A stretch of 64,000 nucleotides of DNA from Rhipicephalus microplus (GCF_043290135.1 NC_134710.1:204560192-204624191); one strand, 5' to 3'; numbered from the stretch's first letter, positions 1 through 11,559 are shown. Notes: generated from the sequence alone by a model not told the origin. A program made the numbers and translations.

Positions 1-394
1 GACTAGTTGTCCTCTCGAACCGTCGATATCTCTTCCAGTCTCCGTATTTTCCTCAGCGGAACTAATAAGCAGTCGCTTCACCGGAGTTTCGTGGCAAGCT
101 TTGAATGAAATGGTAAGCTACACTGCAACAGTTCTAATTTGTGCTAGCTCGAAGAACTTGGATAAGTTAGCAAAAGACAAATCACGAATTGTTGATAGCG
201 CTAGCACTGTATTAGACCACTCCGCAAAACAAAGCTATCTCTCTTGACTGCAGTACAGATATGCTTACAAAAAATTATGAGTAAACTGCAACCCATGCTG
301 GATAAAAATGAACAAATCTAACTCAAGACCATAAGCCCTTGCTGCCTCAAAGCTGGTGTAATGAATAGCGCAGGCAGAGACGTAGGTCAGTGAA
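1..394. other. No recognisable feature
   Basis: Mixed-composition sequence with no convincing reading frame, RNA gene or repeat that I can recognise. It leads into a short stretch rich in GTGAGT-like words. Confidence 0.5.
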
Positions 395-505
395 CTCACT
401 CATGAGTCGGCTCACTCCTACTAACGCAGACTCAGATCCAGCTGTGAGTATAGTGAGTCCGTGTGAGTAATATTTGGTGAGTTTAGTCCGAGTGAGTCAG
501 GTTGC
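395..505. repeat. Degenerate GTGAGT/ACTCAC-rich simple repeat
   Basis: The hexamer-like words GTGAGT and its complement ACTCAC recur many times within about 110 bp (for example around 396, 409, 443, 459, 477 and 490). This looks like a decayed short-period tandem repeat rather than coding sequence. Confidence 0.45.
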
Positions 506-559
506 AGAAACTTTCCGAGAGTGTAACTTCTAGTTAGTTAGGTTGGCTCCACAAAATTT

Positions 560-1274
<715 letters not shown>

Positions 1275-1454
1275 TGTAATGGGGAGTATTTAATAAGTGA
1301 ACGCCGGGTGAGCTTATACTGCACACAGTATGCAAGCATGCAGGACAAGAGGGCAGTGCAGACACAGCCCCACAACAACAACAACATCGTCGTCTTCATT
1401 CTGTCTGCGTCGTTCCTGCACCCGTGCCTGAGGTACCTTTCTATACCCGTGACA
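1275..1454 (-). repeat. 3' LTR of Ty3/Gypsy element
   Basis: About 180 bp, starting TGTAATGGGGAG and ending CCCGTGACA on the plus strand. It aligns along its whole length with 6257-6429 with scattered substitutions and small indels. Because the element is on the minus strand, this left copy is the 3' LTR. The adjacent purine-rich bases on the minus strand (GCCGCCCGGGG, about 1457-1467) are in the right place for a polypurine tract, although C-rich interruptions make it weak. Confidence 0.88.
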
Positions 1455-1499
1455 TTACCCCGGGCGGCAAAGCACCGTACCGGTGCCTGCTGTTATTAG

Positions 1500-1978
1500 A
1501 CGGACGGGTCACTGTGATAGGGTTTCAGGCGAGACCCATGCACAATGTAACTTCTGGATGTAACAGTGGGGTTCGTAGTAGAAGAAATTTCATAGGTGAC
1601 AGGTGTGACTTGGCGCAGAACTCAGTAAGGCCCAACGTATTGCGATAAAAGTTTCTCGCACAGGCCGACAAGATGGGATGGCAGCCACAGTAGCACGAGA
1701 GAGCCCGGAGAAAAATCAACATTCCTATGTCGGCTGTCGTAGAGCGACTTCTGTACTCTCTGGGACGATGAGAACCTGGTGCGGGCTACTGTACGTGTGA
1801 TCAGAGCACGGGAGTTGGCATCTTGTGCGTACGTAGTGGTGGACGGAAAGTCATGCGCAAGCAGGGTATCAAAAGGTAGTAAGAGATCACGGCCAAAGAG
1901 AAGATAAAATGGTGAGTAGCCGGCAGTTTCATGACAGGACGAGTTGTAGGCGAAGGTTACGAACGGAAGGGCAGTATC
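1500..1978 (-). pseudogene. Integrase C-terminal region, disrupted (Ty3/Gypsy)
   Basis: Minus-strand sequence downstream of the integrase catalytic core. Short conserved pieces typical of Ty3/Gypsy integrase tails are visible: an AYNSS block followed by a GYSPFYLLFG block, then a KSLYD block and an SPGSLVLLW block, then a basic C-terminus before the 3' LTR. The frame shifts near 1979 and a stop falls after the VGPY motif, so the tail cannot be read through from the core. The GYSPF-type block marks the usual end of the core and the SPG...VLLW block the GPY/F-type module. Confidence 0.75.
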
Positions 1979-2890
1979 TCAATCGGTGTGGTCGTCAGAA
2001 ACATACATCACAAGCATGTCCATCAGTGTGCGGTTGAGGCGCTCAGTAAGTCCGTTGGTCTGAGGATGGTAAGAGGTCGTAAAGTTGTGCCACGTAGCAC
2101 AGGATCTAAGGAGGTAGTCAACCACACGAGACAGGAAGCAGCGGCTACGGTCCGTGAGTAGGTGAGAAGGAGCGCCATGCTGTAGGATGATGTCATAGAG
2201 TAGGAAATCTGCGACGTCCGTTGCGCAGCTGGTCGGTAGCGCTCGAGTAATTGCATACCGAGTGGCATAATTCGTAGCTACTGCTATCCATTTGTTTTTC
2301 GTTGCCGATGTTGGGAAGGGACCTAACAAATCAAAACCCACACGATGAAACGGCTCAGCTGGGACTTCAATAGGTTGAAGGTAACCGGCAGGGAGAGACG
2401 TAGGCATCTTTCGACGCTGGCACAGGTCACACGCTGCAACGTAGCGGCAAACGGAACGATGAAGGCCCTTCCAGAATACCCGTCGGCGGACGCGATCATA
2501 GGTTCTGGAGACACCTAAATGTCCGGCAGTTGGGGCGTTGTGAAGTTCTTGCAAGATGTCCTTGCGCAGATGACGTGGGACGACGAGCAAAAGTTCCGCG
2601 CGATCGGGCTGTAAGTTGCGGTGGTGCAAAACGTTGTCTTGAAGAAAAAATAGGCTCAGTAAGGGGTCTTTATGGCCGGATTGAAGAGGGTCCATATTCG
2701 ATAGCAGCGATGGATCTCGGCGTTGTTCGTCGGCTATTTGCAGAAAATCTGTAATGGCTAGGATGTTGGCATCAGCTTCTAACTCATAGGAGTCAGGTGG
2801 ATCAACAAGGTGCTGAGATAAGCAGTCGGCATCACTGTGAAGCTTGCCAGACTTATACACTACAGAGAACGTGTACTCCAGCAATCGCAA
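1979..2890 (-). pseudogene. Integrase (zinc-binding and catalytic core) of Ty3/Gypsy element
   Basis: An open minus-strand frame of about 300 codons carrying the end of RNase H and most of integrase. The HHCC zinc-binding domain is visible (HNAPTAGH, then CDLC about 30 residues later). The catalytic core follows, with the first aspartate in VGFDLLGPFP, the second in LLTDRSRCF and the glutamate in NGLTERLNRT, so the DDE triad is present. The usual SDRG glycine is replaced by serine. Integrase joins element cDNA to host DNA in the nucleus. The frame is lost at 1979 and the normal polyprotein start is absent, so I treat it as a pseudogene. Confidence 0.88.
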
Positions 2891-2896
2891 TGCCCA

Positions 2897-3691
2897 TCAC
2901 CCAAGTCTTCCTGAGGGATCCTTAAGGGTTGACAGCCAGAAGTGCGCATGGTGGTCTGTGATGACTGCGAACGTGCGTCCGTATAGGTATGGACCAAATT
3001 TTGCGATAGCCCAGATGAGAGCCAGGCACTCTCGCTCAGTAATTGAATAGTTCCTTTCCGACTGAGAAAGTAGGCGGCTGGCGTACGCTATGACACGGTT
3101 TGTGCCATTCTGCATTTGTGCGAGTATAGCCCCTATGCCGTGGCCACATACGTCTGTGCGTAGCTCCGTTCGAGCAGCTGGGTCAAAATGAGCCAACACA
3201 GGTAAAGATGTGAGCGCAGAAATTAACGACGCGAAGGAATGTTCTTGGTCTTCATGCCAGGAAAAAGCCACGTTCTTTTTGAGGAGATGCGTGAGGGGCT
3301 GAGCAATTTCCCCGAAGTTGCTGACAAAGTGGCGGAAATATGAACAGAGTCCCAAAAAGCTGCGGACTTCTTGCGTGGAACGTGGGACTGGAAACTCGCG
3401 CACAACGCGGACTTCACCAGAGTCGGGTCGTACACCAGCAGCGTTAACAAGGTGGCCAAGTAGCTTTATCTGATGGTGCCCGAAGGTGCACTTAGACGCG
3501 TTAAGCTGGAGGCCAGCACAGCGAAAAATGTCAAGCATGGCCGACAGACGTGGAAGATGGCTTTTGAAGGTTGACAAGAAAACGATGACATCGTCTACAT
3601 AGCACAGGCACGTCGACCATTTAAAACCGCGAAGGAGGAAGTCCATCATGCGTTCAAAAGTTGCTGGTGCATTGCACAACCCAAAAGGCAT
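2897..3691 (-). pseudogene. Reverse transcriptase palm/thumb and RNase H of Ty3/Gypsy element
   Basis: An open minus-strand frame of about 264 codons. It begins with the RT block MPFGLCNAPATFER, then LCYVDDVIVF holding the intact YVDD catalytic aspartates, then LGHLV and FLGLCSYFRHF typical of the Ty3/Gypsy thumb and connection. RNase H follows with RTDVCGHGIGA (usual TDAS changed), SITERECLALIW and TDHHA, supplying the acidic residues of that fold. The upstream half of RT lies in another frame (3767-4156), so a frameshift near 3692-3766 separates them; integrase continues in a shifted frame just downstream. Confidence 0.9.
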
Positions 3692-3766
3692 GACTTTAAA
3701 TTGATAAAGCCCGTCGGGTGTTATGAATGCCGTCTTCTCGCGGTCGCGGTCATCGACTGAAGTTTG

Positions 3767-4156
3767 TCAATAACCAGATCGTAGATCTAGGGAAGAGAAA
3801 TACTTGGCACCATGAAGGCAGTCAAGCGCATCCATTCGAGGTAGAGAATAGACACCCTTCTTGGTTAATCGATTGAAATGGCGATAGTCGACGCAGGACC
3901 ACCAGATGTTGTCCTTTTTAACAAGCACAAAAGGTGAATCCCGAGGACTGGATGAAGGCTCTATGACGTCCTTCAGCATTTTCTCTACCTCCTTCTGGAT
4001 TATTTGGCGCTCTGATTGAGACACCCGGTAAAGACGCTTATGAAGGGGACTGGCGTCGCCAGTGTCGATGCGGTGGGCTACAACGCTCGTGCGGCCCAAG
4101 GAATGGTCGTCGAAATCAAAAATGTCGAGGTAAGATAATAGAAGACCACAGAGCAC
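3767..4156 (-). pseudogene. Reverse transcriptase N-terminal half (fingers) of Ty3/Gypsy element
   Basis: A minus-strand frame of about 129 codons. The pieces HRIDTGDASPLHKRLYRVS, EVEKMLKDVIEPSSSP and FVLVKKD are the standard start of Ty3/Gypsy RT; SLDLRSGY near the end contains the first catalytic aspartate of the palm. The expected KDG and R-CVDYR pieces are altered (KDNIWWSCVDYR). The frame then breaks before the MPFG block. Confidence 0.88.
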
Positions 4157-4264
4157 TTCAACTTAGGATGGTGGCAGGTCGTTTGATATCATTTTGTGTA
4201 GAAAAGCTCTATTCAGTGTGGTTGCGACAGGTTAGGCTACGGTCTTTATGTCAGGAGTGAGAGA

Positions 4265-4492
4265 TTAAATTGTACATTGCTCCAGAAAGGAAAGTTCTGC
4301 TAAGGCAATACCTTGAGGAATGACCTGGGTCGACCCGGAGAAGTTGAGGACAGGGAGAAGCGTCTTGTTGTCGCTAATCTTCACTATAGTATGAGGAAGT
4401 ATGATGTTCCGGGAAAGGGTCAGGTAAATGAGTGGGGCTGCCAAGTAGTCGCTATCAGGAACAGGTGGGAACGGCAACATAGAAAGGTACAC
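4265..4492 (-). pseudogene. Linker between protease and RT (Ty3/Gypsy polyprotein remnant)
   Basis: A minus-strand frame of about 75 codons containing VKISDNKTLLPVLNFSG and a PQGIALAEL piece, which fit the region between retropepsin and RT in arthropod Ty3/Gypsy polyproteins. No catalytic motif lies here. It is out of frame with both neighbours. Confidence 0.6.
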
Positions 4493-4576
4493 AGAAGCCT
4501 AAGGCGGTAATCGTAGACACTCTACGGACTGTAGCTGTGTGCAAACTGCAGGAGGGACATTAGAGTACAAAGGCAA

Positions 4577-4880
4577 CTATAGCTGTAAAGTGCCGGTTGA
4601 ACAATCAATGAGGGCTGAATGCGCGGTCAAGAAGTCAATGCCGAGAATCATGTCGTGTGGGCAAGCGTCTAGAACAGCGATGAGGACTGAAGTGTGAAGG
4701 CCGGCGACAGTGACGCGGGCAGTGCACATACCAAAAACTGAGTTTCGGCTGCCGTCGGCTACTCGCACAGTTGAAGACATGGCAGGGGTAAGAACTTTTT
4801 TCAGGCGGGATTGAAGACGTGAACTCATAACGGAGCTGTAACGCTCAGGCCATCAATAATAACACCAAGTAAATATCGTC
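4577..4880 (-). pseudogene. Retropepsin-like protease of Ty3/Gypsy element, catalytic motif missing
   Basis: The minus-strand frame 4577-4828 has the second half of a retropepsin: VRVADGSRN, a central VTVAGLHTSVLI strand and the conserved ILGIDFLTAHSALID end. Immediately upstream a short piece reads IIDGLSVTA. In related elements the active-site DTGA motif lies between these two parts. Here only a few bases separate them and the frame changes, so the catalytic aspartate appears to have been deleted. The enzyme would normally cleave the Gag-Pol polyprotein. Confidence 0.72.
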
Positions 4881-4952
4881 TGGAATTAGTGGTTGGTAGA
4901 GGTTTTTTGGTCCGAGTTGTCAATGCAGCGCCACCTCCAGAAGCTGCATCTG

Positions 4953-6251
4953 TTATTTTCCAGAGAACTGCCCAGAATACGTCTGTGACGGGGAGCGACG
5001 GCGTTGATAGGAGTGGGGCTGGCGACCCTGAGGCGACGGCGAGTGGCTGGACCGGGTTCCCTGGCCGATGACATCGGCGTAGGATGGTTCGGAGCGTTGC
5101 GTAGAACGGCTTGGTGGCAGGTCCTGAAGGTGATCATCGGAAAAACGAGGTGGTGAATACTGCCCACGATACTGTCGGTGGTCGTCTAGAAAACGTTGCC
5201 GGAAAGGCCATCTGTTACGGCAGTGGCGGGAAATGTGGCCAACGCGATGGCAAGAGAAGCATATTGGTCGATCATCTTGTGTGTGCCACTCAGATGGATT
5301 TCGGTAGCGTGATGAGAACCGCGGGACCGACATGGCAGCAGCAACAAGTGGGATGGCGTGGTACTGAGCGTTAGGATTTATGGGCTGCGGTGTGTGGCTG
5401 GAGTTTTGGGGAACTAAGACGCGCATGTTGCAAACTCTTGTCCCACAACAGCCTGAATAAGAGATGTTGGGGCCGAGTTGTCAGACACATGGGGTTCATA
5501 AGCAGAAAGAGCCATGGCTTCCAGTTCCTGGTGGACAATTCTAGTGATGTTTGGAGGATTCACGAATGGACGTGGTACCACAGGATCCTCGCAGGAAGAA
5601 GTCGCGGGAGTCGGAAAAAACGTTGCGTGATTTTCCTGCTTTTGGCTTGTTCGAACCGCCGACATTCACTGACAATTGAGTCAATGGTGGTACAGTTCTT
5701 GCATATCAGAATGTTGAAGGCATTGTCGGGTATGACTTTCAACACAATGCTGACCTTGTCTAGTTCGGTCATGTCTTTGTCAGCCATCCGACCAAGGCGA
5801 GCACGTCATAGATATAGGTGACGTAAGACTCGGTGGAAGATTGAACTCCTGACGCGAGTTCCTGTCTGGCTGCCATTTGTCGAGCAACTGACCAGCCGCC
5901 TAAGTCACGGAGCTTCTGCTTGCACACGTCCCAACTCGTCAGGTCTGCCTTGTGCGTCTCGTACCAGGCGCGTGCAGTACCTCGCAGGTACAAGATGATG
6001 TTGGCCAGCATAAGCGTCTCATCCCACCTGTATTGCTTGCTGACGTGCTCGTATAAGATGAGCCACTCGTAAACGTCAGTTGTGTCGGTGCCGCAAATTG
6101 TACCTGGATCGAGAAAATGGGAAGGAATCACAGGTGACGGAACAGGCGTAGACTGGACGGATGGCACGCTGCCTTCAGGCATCGTGGCTGGATGAAGCTG
6201 ACGTCCGCTATAGAGATCCAGAGTCGGAATGTTACCCCGCACCTCCACCAA
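4953..6251 (-). pseudogene. gag (capsid plus zinc-knuckle nucleocapsid) of Ty3/Gypsy element, frameshifted
   Basis: Minus-strand gag in at least three frames. The upstream part (5769-6251) holds the capsid core with DPGTICGTDTTDVYEWL, LMLANIILYL and ARAWYE, typical of arthropod Ty3/Gypsy Gag. The middle segments (about 5414-5787) continue in shifted frames with IDSIVSECRRFEQAK. The last part (4953-5426) has one CCHC knuckle, CFSCHRVGHISRHC, followed by a basic, Ser/Arg-rich tail. The open frame begins right at the LTR with a TTG; the first ATG is at 6180-6182, so the native start is uncertain. Gag would form the virus-like particle and package element RNA. Confidence 0.85.
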
Positions 6252-6256
6252 AAATA
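6238..6256 (-). other. Putative primer-binding site
   Basis: On the minus strand, four to five bases inside the 5' LTR, the sequence TGGTGGAGGTGCGGGG begins with TGG as expected for pairing with a tRNA 3'-CCA end. The position is right for a Ty3/Gypsy primer-binding site. I cannot name the tRNA. Confidence 0.5.
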
Positions 6257-6429
6257 TGTAACAGGGAGTATTTATAAGTGAACGCCGGGTGGGCTAACAC
6301 TGCACACAATCTGCAAGGATGCAGGACAAGAGGGCAGTTCAGACACAGCCGCACAACAAAATCGTCGTCTTCATTCCGTGTGCGTTGTTTCTGCACCCAT
6401 ACCTGAGGTACCTTTCAATACCCGTGACA
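6257..6429 (-). repeat. 5' LTR of Ty3/Gypsy element
   Basis: About 173 bp, with the same TGTAAC...CCCGTGACA boundaries as the copy at 1275-1454. It is the upstream LTR for this minus-strand element. Differences from the 3' LTR (substitutions plus a deletion of two CAA-like units near 6355) show the insertion is not recent. Confidence 0.88.
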
Positions 6430-6560
6430 ACATGTTTGTCATGAAAACATGACTACTTTCTACGCTCATACCGTGCTCGAGGCTGTTTCGCAAGCTTCAC
6501 GTGTACTAATTTTTGTATTACGTGACGTGAATAGACGACAAAAACGAATGCCAGGCACGA
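6430..6560 (-). repeat. 146-bp monomer element, copy 1, right part
   Basis: Continuation of the repeat interrupted by the LTR element. The word GCTTCAC occurs at 1193 and again at 6494; subtracting the 5155-bp element leaves 146 bp, exactly the monomer length of the intact array at 11.7-12.8 kb. Confidence 0.7.
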
Positions 6561-7159
6561 GAATAATAATCTTTATATGGAAGTAATATGCGGCATAATT
6601 TACATGCCTACCACTGCTGGTGCTGGTGTTAGAGACGTTAGTGGTGGCGTCGTTACGGTGCTCTAAACAACATACTTGCGTCTAATCTAAATGCGCATGG
6701 GCGTATAACATTTCTAATTGTGTTTCTTGTGGATTACGTCGATCCACCTCGTAACGTTGTGCTGATTTCAAAGTAACATACTAACATTCCTTATTTATTC
6801 TTGGCCTATCATTGGTTGGCACAGTACGCGAGATCTGCTTTTTTTAAGTAAGTCTGAGTGTATTCTACATTTTTTGCTGAATTATGGTACAAGCTGTTCA
6901 TCCTGCACATTACTTAGATCCTTGCTTCAATTCGCGTCTATACTAACGTCTACTCACAAATATTGCAAAGCAGTGTCGTTCACCACACCATATCAATATT
7001 TATCAATCACAGACTTGTATTATAGAAAAGAGTGCCACGACTCCCCTCCTCCCTGTTAACTCTACCAGGGTAGTTCTTGCTAAATATACTTTATGGTGTC
7101 ATCTCCAATAACAAAAGTGTTCTTACTGGTTTGCGAGCGTTCACAAATCCTACTCGAAA
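6561..7159. other. No recognisable feature
   Basis: AT-rich sequence with no convincing frame, RNA gene or repeat that I recognise. Confidence 0.45.
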
Positions 7160-8338
7160 TTACTTTGTACTGCCGCCTCCGAGAAGAGCAACAGCACCGA
7201 AAGTGACACTGATAGCCACAATACCATGAACTATTTATGTCAGCAGTGAAGAGTCTTGTGACGACACGTTCGCGCTAAAGATAAGCCGCAAGGCTAAAGG
7301 CGATTTATGAGCATGGCATTCAATTCGAGTGCGTCCACCATAAGATCGCGTAGTATCCAGGCATTCACCGTTCTCTCGATGTCCCTTTGTGCTACTGATA
7401 ACATAGGGCGCCTAAACAGGCAAGCCGTCTGTGCATATCTGGAGGCACTGATTCTAAAATCAATCAAACATGTCAGAATAAACACGTGAAAGAGTGTATT
7501 AGCCATTGACGTCAACCGCATGGCTGGACTGGATAGATTGCACAAGGTCACAAAAATCAATGGGATGGAGGGCCACTGTAACAAAACGCTGGACAAAGTA
7601 CACAGCACCAGAGTGATGTACGAAGTTAACTAGACTATTGCCAACGCAGACTTGCTAGTTCTGATCAAGCCCGCTACAGAATAAGCCATCATGACAAGTG
7701 CCTTTTTTTTGGCACGTCACGTTGCGTGAAGATTGTATTCAAGGGTGAAACTCTCCCGCCACACGTGAAGGTGGGACACATTCAGCGCGCTGTTCGTCCC
7801 TTCGTATCGAGGCTACTTCAATGCTGGAAGTGTATAAAGTTGGGTCACGTGAGCAGCGTGTGCATGAACACTACCGTTTGTGTCCTATACATTGTACCCC
7901 GCACTCTGAAGACGTGTCAGGCCAGTGTGCTAAAGTGTTTGAATTGTGATGGGCCTTATGATCTCAAATAATTGCACAGTCCTTCAAAGAAACTGTCCTA
8001 TTATTCGAGATAGAATGACAGTGCCCCATAAAATGGTTACAGATCAGTCGTCTCACCAGAAAGCCGCTAGATGTATTAGACAATGATGATCTCGTCACCG
8101 ACGATGCTCTATGACCCCCAAGACACATTTGCCTGGTAAACCATTCAAAGTTTTCTCCGCTTCTGCTTCCCACAAAAAACGCAGTCGGGTCAAAGGATAA
8201 ATAAGCCTCTAATAGTGGCACAGATGACACTTGGCCAGAACTCACTAGACTACACGCAAGTGGAGAACATCATTAGGCTTCTGCAGTAAGGCACTCTTCG
8301 TCGGTTTCCTGTAAAGCAACAGATGAAGGTAAATGATT
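7160..8338 (+). pseudogene. LINE ORF1 (gag-like, zinc knuckle) remnant
   Basis: Plus-strand remnant of the first ORF of a non-LTR retrotransposon, spread over several frames. Recognisable pieces run in order: an acidic/Ser-rich start near 7165, VLAIDVNRMAGLDRL-like sequence near 7500, LLVLIKPATE near 7650, then the frame 7726-7971 with VKVGHIQRAVRPFV and the CCHC knuckle CWKCIKLGHVSSVC. A second knuckle begins CLNCDGP and is cut off. These proteins bind element RNA. The N-terminal half contains stops, so it is dead. It belongs with the endonuclease remnant at 8700-9186. Confidence 0.72.
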
Positions 8339-8353
8339 CGTTGCCATGGTCTG

Positions 8354-8591
8354 ATTGATTTATATGTGGGGTTTAGCGTCCCAAAACCACCATATGTTAA
8401 TAAGAGATGCCGAAATGGAGGGCTTCGGAAATTTCGACCACCTGGGGTTCTTTACCGTGCCCCCAAATCTGAGCACACGGGCCTACAACATTTCCGCGTC
8501 CATCGGAAATGCAGCCGCTGCAGCCGGGATTCGATCCCGCGATCTGCTGGTCAGCAGCCGAGTACTTAGCCACTAGACCACCGCGGCGGGG
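8354..8591 (-). mobile_element. Ruka-like tRNA-derived SINE with perfect target duplication
   Basis: Minus-strand copy with the full tRNA-like head (B box inside GGGATCGAATCCC), the CCAGGTGGTCGAAATTTCCG body and the GGGACG(T/C)TAAACCCC tail. CGTTGCCATGGTCTG occurs at 8339-8353 and again at 8592-8606, a perfect 15-bp target duplication that fixes the insertion boundaries. It splits the LINE between ORF1 and ORF2. The family name rests on my memory of the ixodid SINE Ruka. Confidence 0.92.
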
Positions 8592-8699
8592 CGTTGCCAT
8601 GGTCTGCTCCCTCGTGAGTACCATTCATGTTTTCGTGGGGAGAATGCAGACATCAACAGCATGCAGCGCATGGCAGTTGCTGGACGCCATCAGTCCGGT

Positions 8700-9186
8700 T
8701 CTGGCAAGCGTTCACAAGTCCATCGCATAATAAGAAGAACAGCAGGACTGTGGCTTGTCGAAGGCAACAGTAATCGTTTGCAGAGGATGTCTAAAGGTCC
8801 TTCAAATTTCAATGGAATGTGAGAGGCTAAGAAGTCCCGCATATCGGATTCGCGGAAGCTAATGTTTAAAAATCGCTACCCGATAATGGTAATCTGTGAC
8901 CTAAACTCATCTACGATTACAGTATCAGGATACAGGTATTTTGTTTCAACCATGAATGGAAGGAGCAGCAAGCTTATTGTTTACATTCGCAGAAACCTCA
9001 CTCATTCCACCCAAGTTATACCGCCAGACGACGAGAACCAGTGTGCGTGCATTACTGTGAAGAAGAACGGGTTGTCCTTTAGTCATGGGCGTATTTATAT
9101 TGCTACAAGTCCACTTGATTCTAAGAGACTAACGAACACCATGGCAGCTATTCCGGGTGGTCATATCAGATTAGAAGCATCTTCTG
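8700..9186 (+). pseudogene. LINE ORF2 endonuclease-domain remnant
   Basis: Plus-strand fragment of an apurinic-like endonuclease of a non-LTR element. Within the open frame starting at 8862 the pieces VSGYRYFVS, KLIVYIRRNLT, VKKNGLSFS, IYIATSPLDSKRL and PGGHI match the order in arthropod Jockey/I-type ORF2 proteins. The expected catalytic residues and GDFNAHH block are not seen. Homology stops near 9186, where another repeat begins, and no RT follows, so the element is truncated. Confidence 0.68.
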
Positions 9187-9615
9187 AGCTTACTCGACGC
9201 GGTGGTGTCCGCGCTCGACCACCTATGCGCGTCCTCCCCCTACTCTTCTACGCTCCTCTCTCTCATAACTTTTCTTCAAAACAGCTTTTCTTCGAATGTG
9301 TTCCATTTTCAGTGTGATCGCGCGCACACGCGTGCACAAGTAGCAGTCTCCCGCGGCGATCTCTGTAACGAGCGAGCGCGCCATGTTCAAATCAACCAAT
9401 GGCTGATAGATGGTCGTTGACGTGTGACTTTTGGGCTCATTACGTGATTTGTCGAGAGAATAGAATGCAATTTTTAGCTGACTGTGATAATTTATTTTGA
9501 ATTCTACGCCGCGTGCTTAGCTATAATGTTTGGCTCGCGTGTTGTCGAGAGCCTCTACTACCGATCGGCAGCATTTTTTGGCCATGCTGATAAAGTGTAG
9601 CAAGGCCCCTTTAAC
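9187..9615 (+). repeat. Diverged dispersed repeat family A, plus copy
   Basis: Non-coding repeat containing AACCAATGGCTGATAG (9394), TTTGGGCTCATTACGTG, ATGTTTGGCTCGCGTG and a 3' end GCAAGGCCCCTTTAA. Related sequence occurs in inverse orientation at about 19.60-19.86 kb and 21.34-21.68 kb. I cannot assign the family. Confidence 0.5.
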
Positions 9616-11124
9616 TAAAAATGGACTGGAAAAGTATGTGTCTAGTTGCAGTATTCTGACTCCTTGTGCGCATTAGCCGCGATTGGTATGTTCCAGTAGA
9701 AAACACTGGTTCATTACTGAGTGCTTTGCACCTCCCCAGGTTTCTCTTCTGCGCAACGCAGCAATGAGCGCTAGCATGAACGTCAGAGGAAGCAGTAACA
9801 GCGGCTGTTTTGCATCTACACGTGGTTCTTTTTAGCGTGAGGTAGTGTAACTTTAGGACAATAGTGTTTTATGCTGGGATCCGCCAAATGTTCATTGAGG
9901 TACTTTCGTCACGGTAACGACGTCAAAAAAGTACTTGTGCTCAGAATACAAAAACAAACAAATCTGCCAACGGGATTCGAACACCTGAGCTCTGGGCCCA
10001 CGCTTACAGATGCCGAGCGTGCTATCCGCTTCGTCAAAGTCAGATACTTTGGCATGCTTTAAAAATACACCTTTCATGCTTACCATTGTCCTGTCGCAGC
10101 GTTCTCGGAAAAGTGCAGCATTATACCCAAGCCATATGCGATTATTTCCTTCTACACATCGTTTCTAAGGTACGCCATGCAGTACGAGCGCGGACTAATA
10201 GCTGTCTTAGCTCGATCCTAAGAAAACGCTGTTCAACCAGAAGAAAGACGCACACAACGAACGCACACGCATAAGCAGGGCAGGTGCTAACGACTGTCAC
10301 AATTCTTTCTTCTTCATATGAGCATGCTCCTTTCGTAAACGTGGCCGCGGCAGCGAGCGCTGTGACCACTGTGCCCTCCCGAACCACAACCCTGATAAGC
10401 GCGCGCAGGAGAGAGCACGCTCTGTGCGGCACGCGTCAAATGCGAAAGGTGCTGTGCTTAATGCTACCCAACACTCAACGCGAGCACATCGCGCCACCTC
10501 GCTACGAATGACAAAAGCACGTGGAAGTTTCGTAGCTATGAGGATTGCCAAATGGCATATAGTGTATATGAGTGTATTTCCGTTAGCACGTTTGACTGCG
10601 TATGCCGTGGGGTCCAGTCACTAGTACCACGCGCTGACAATTTAGAGACCGCTGGATCAATACCCCGCGACAGCACTATTCCCTCTATTTTTTTTTTCTG
10701 TGCAAGCTATTGTTTTGTTGTTTACGAAGTCATATCCATGACGGAAATATGTCAGCGGAGCCATGGTGGTCTCCGGCATAAAGCGCTCTCTCGTTAAAAG
10801 ATACAGTGCAGAATGGACCAACTGCAGGATCAAAGATGGAAAAGTTTTTGCGAGTCATTAGACCTAGGCAAGCCACTGTCTCGTGTATAAAAACTCTACA
10901 TGGTCTTCCCTCTTGCGCCCAGTAACGTTACTCCTTCAAGGCTTTTACACTCTGTCAAAACCACTGTTGAAAAGAACAGTCCTGTTCTTCGATATGCTTT
11001 TATGCGATATCCCCGGTCCATGAGATGTAAGCGTTAATGCTGCTATTTCTATGCAAGAGCGATAGGTGCCATGACACCCTGTAAGCTTTCCTCTTCACGA
11101 GGGCCCAATAGAATAACGTAAATG
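9616..11124. other. Mostly unrecognised; one tRNA-like motif and a GC-rich block
   Basis: No coding sequence I can support. It contains a tRNA-like segment at 9972-10050 (listed separately) and a GC/CpG-richer block at about 10270-10550. A short stretch at 10600-10675 (GGATCAATACCCCGCGAC) vaguely resembles a SINE head. Confidence 0.4.
9972..10050 (-). repeat. tRNA-like segment, probably a SINE head
   Basis: On the minus strand GGTGTTCGAATCCC is a good B box, preceded by GCGGATAGCACGCTCGG, which resembles a tRNA D-arm/anticodon region. No clean cloverleaf or acceptor pairing is evident, so a SINE head or tRNA relic is more likely than a working tRNA gene. Confidence 0.4.

Positions 11125-11559
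<435 letters not shown>

Larger units (their letters stand above)
1275..6429 (-). mobile_element. Ty3/Gypsy LTR retrotransposon, degenerate full-length copy
   Basis: About 5.15 kb element on the minus strand bounded by two short direct repeats (LTRs, 1275-1454 and 6257-6429), each with TG...CA ends. The internal order is gag, protease, reverse transcriptase, RNase H, integrase; integrase last is diagnostic of Ty3/Gypsy. No envelope-like frame is visible. Frameshifts and stops break every domain, so it is not autonomous now. Left flank ATAT (1271-1274) and right flank ACAT (6430-6433) are a likely 4-bp target duplication with one change, since both align to the same four bases of the host repeat monomer. 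The element sits inside copy 1 of the 146-bp repeat, and removing it restores the repeat phase. Confidence 0.9.
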
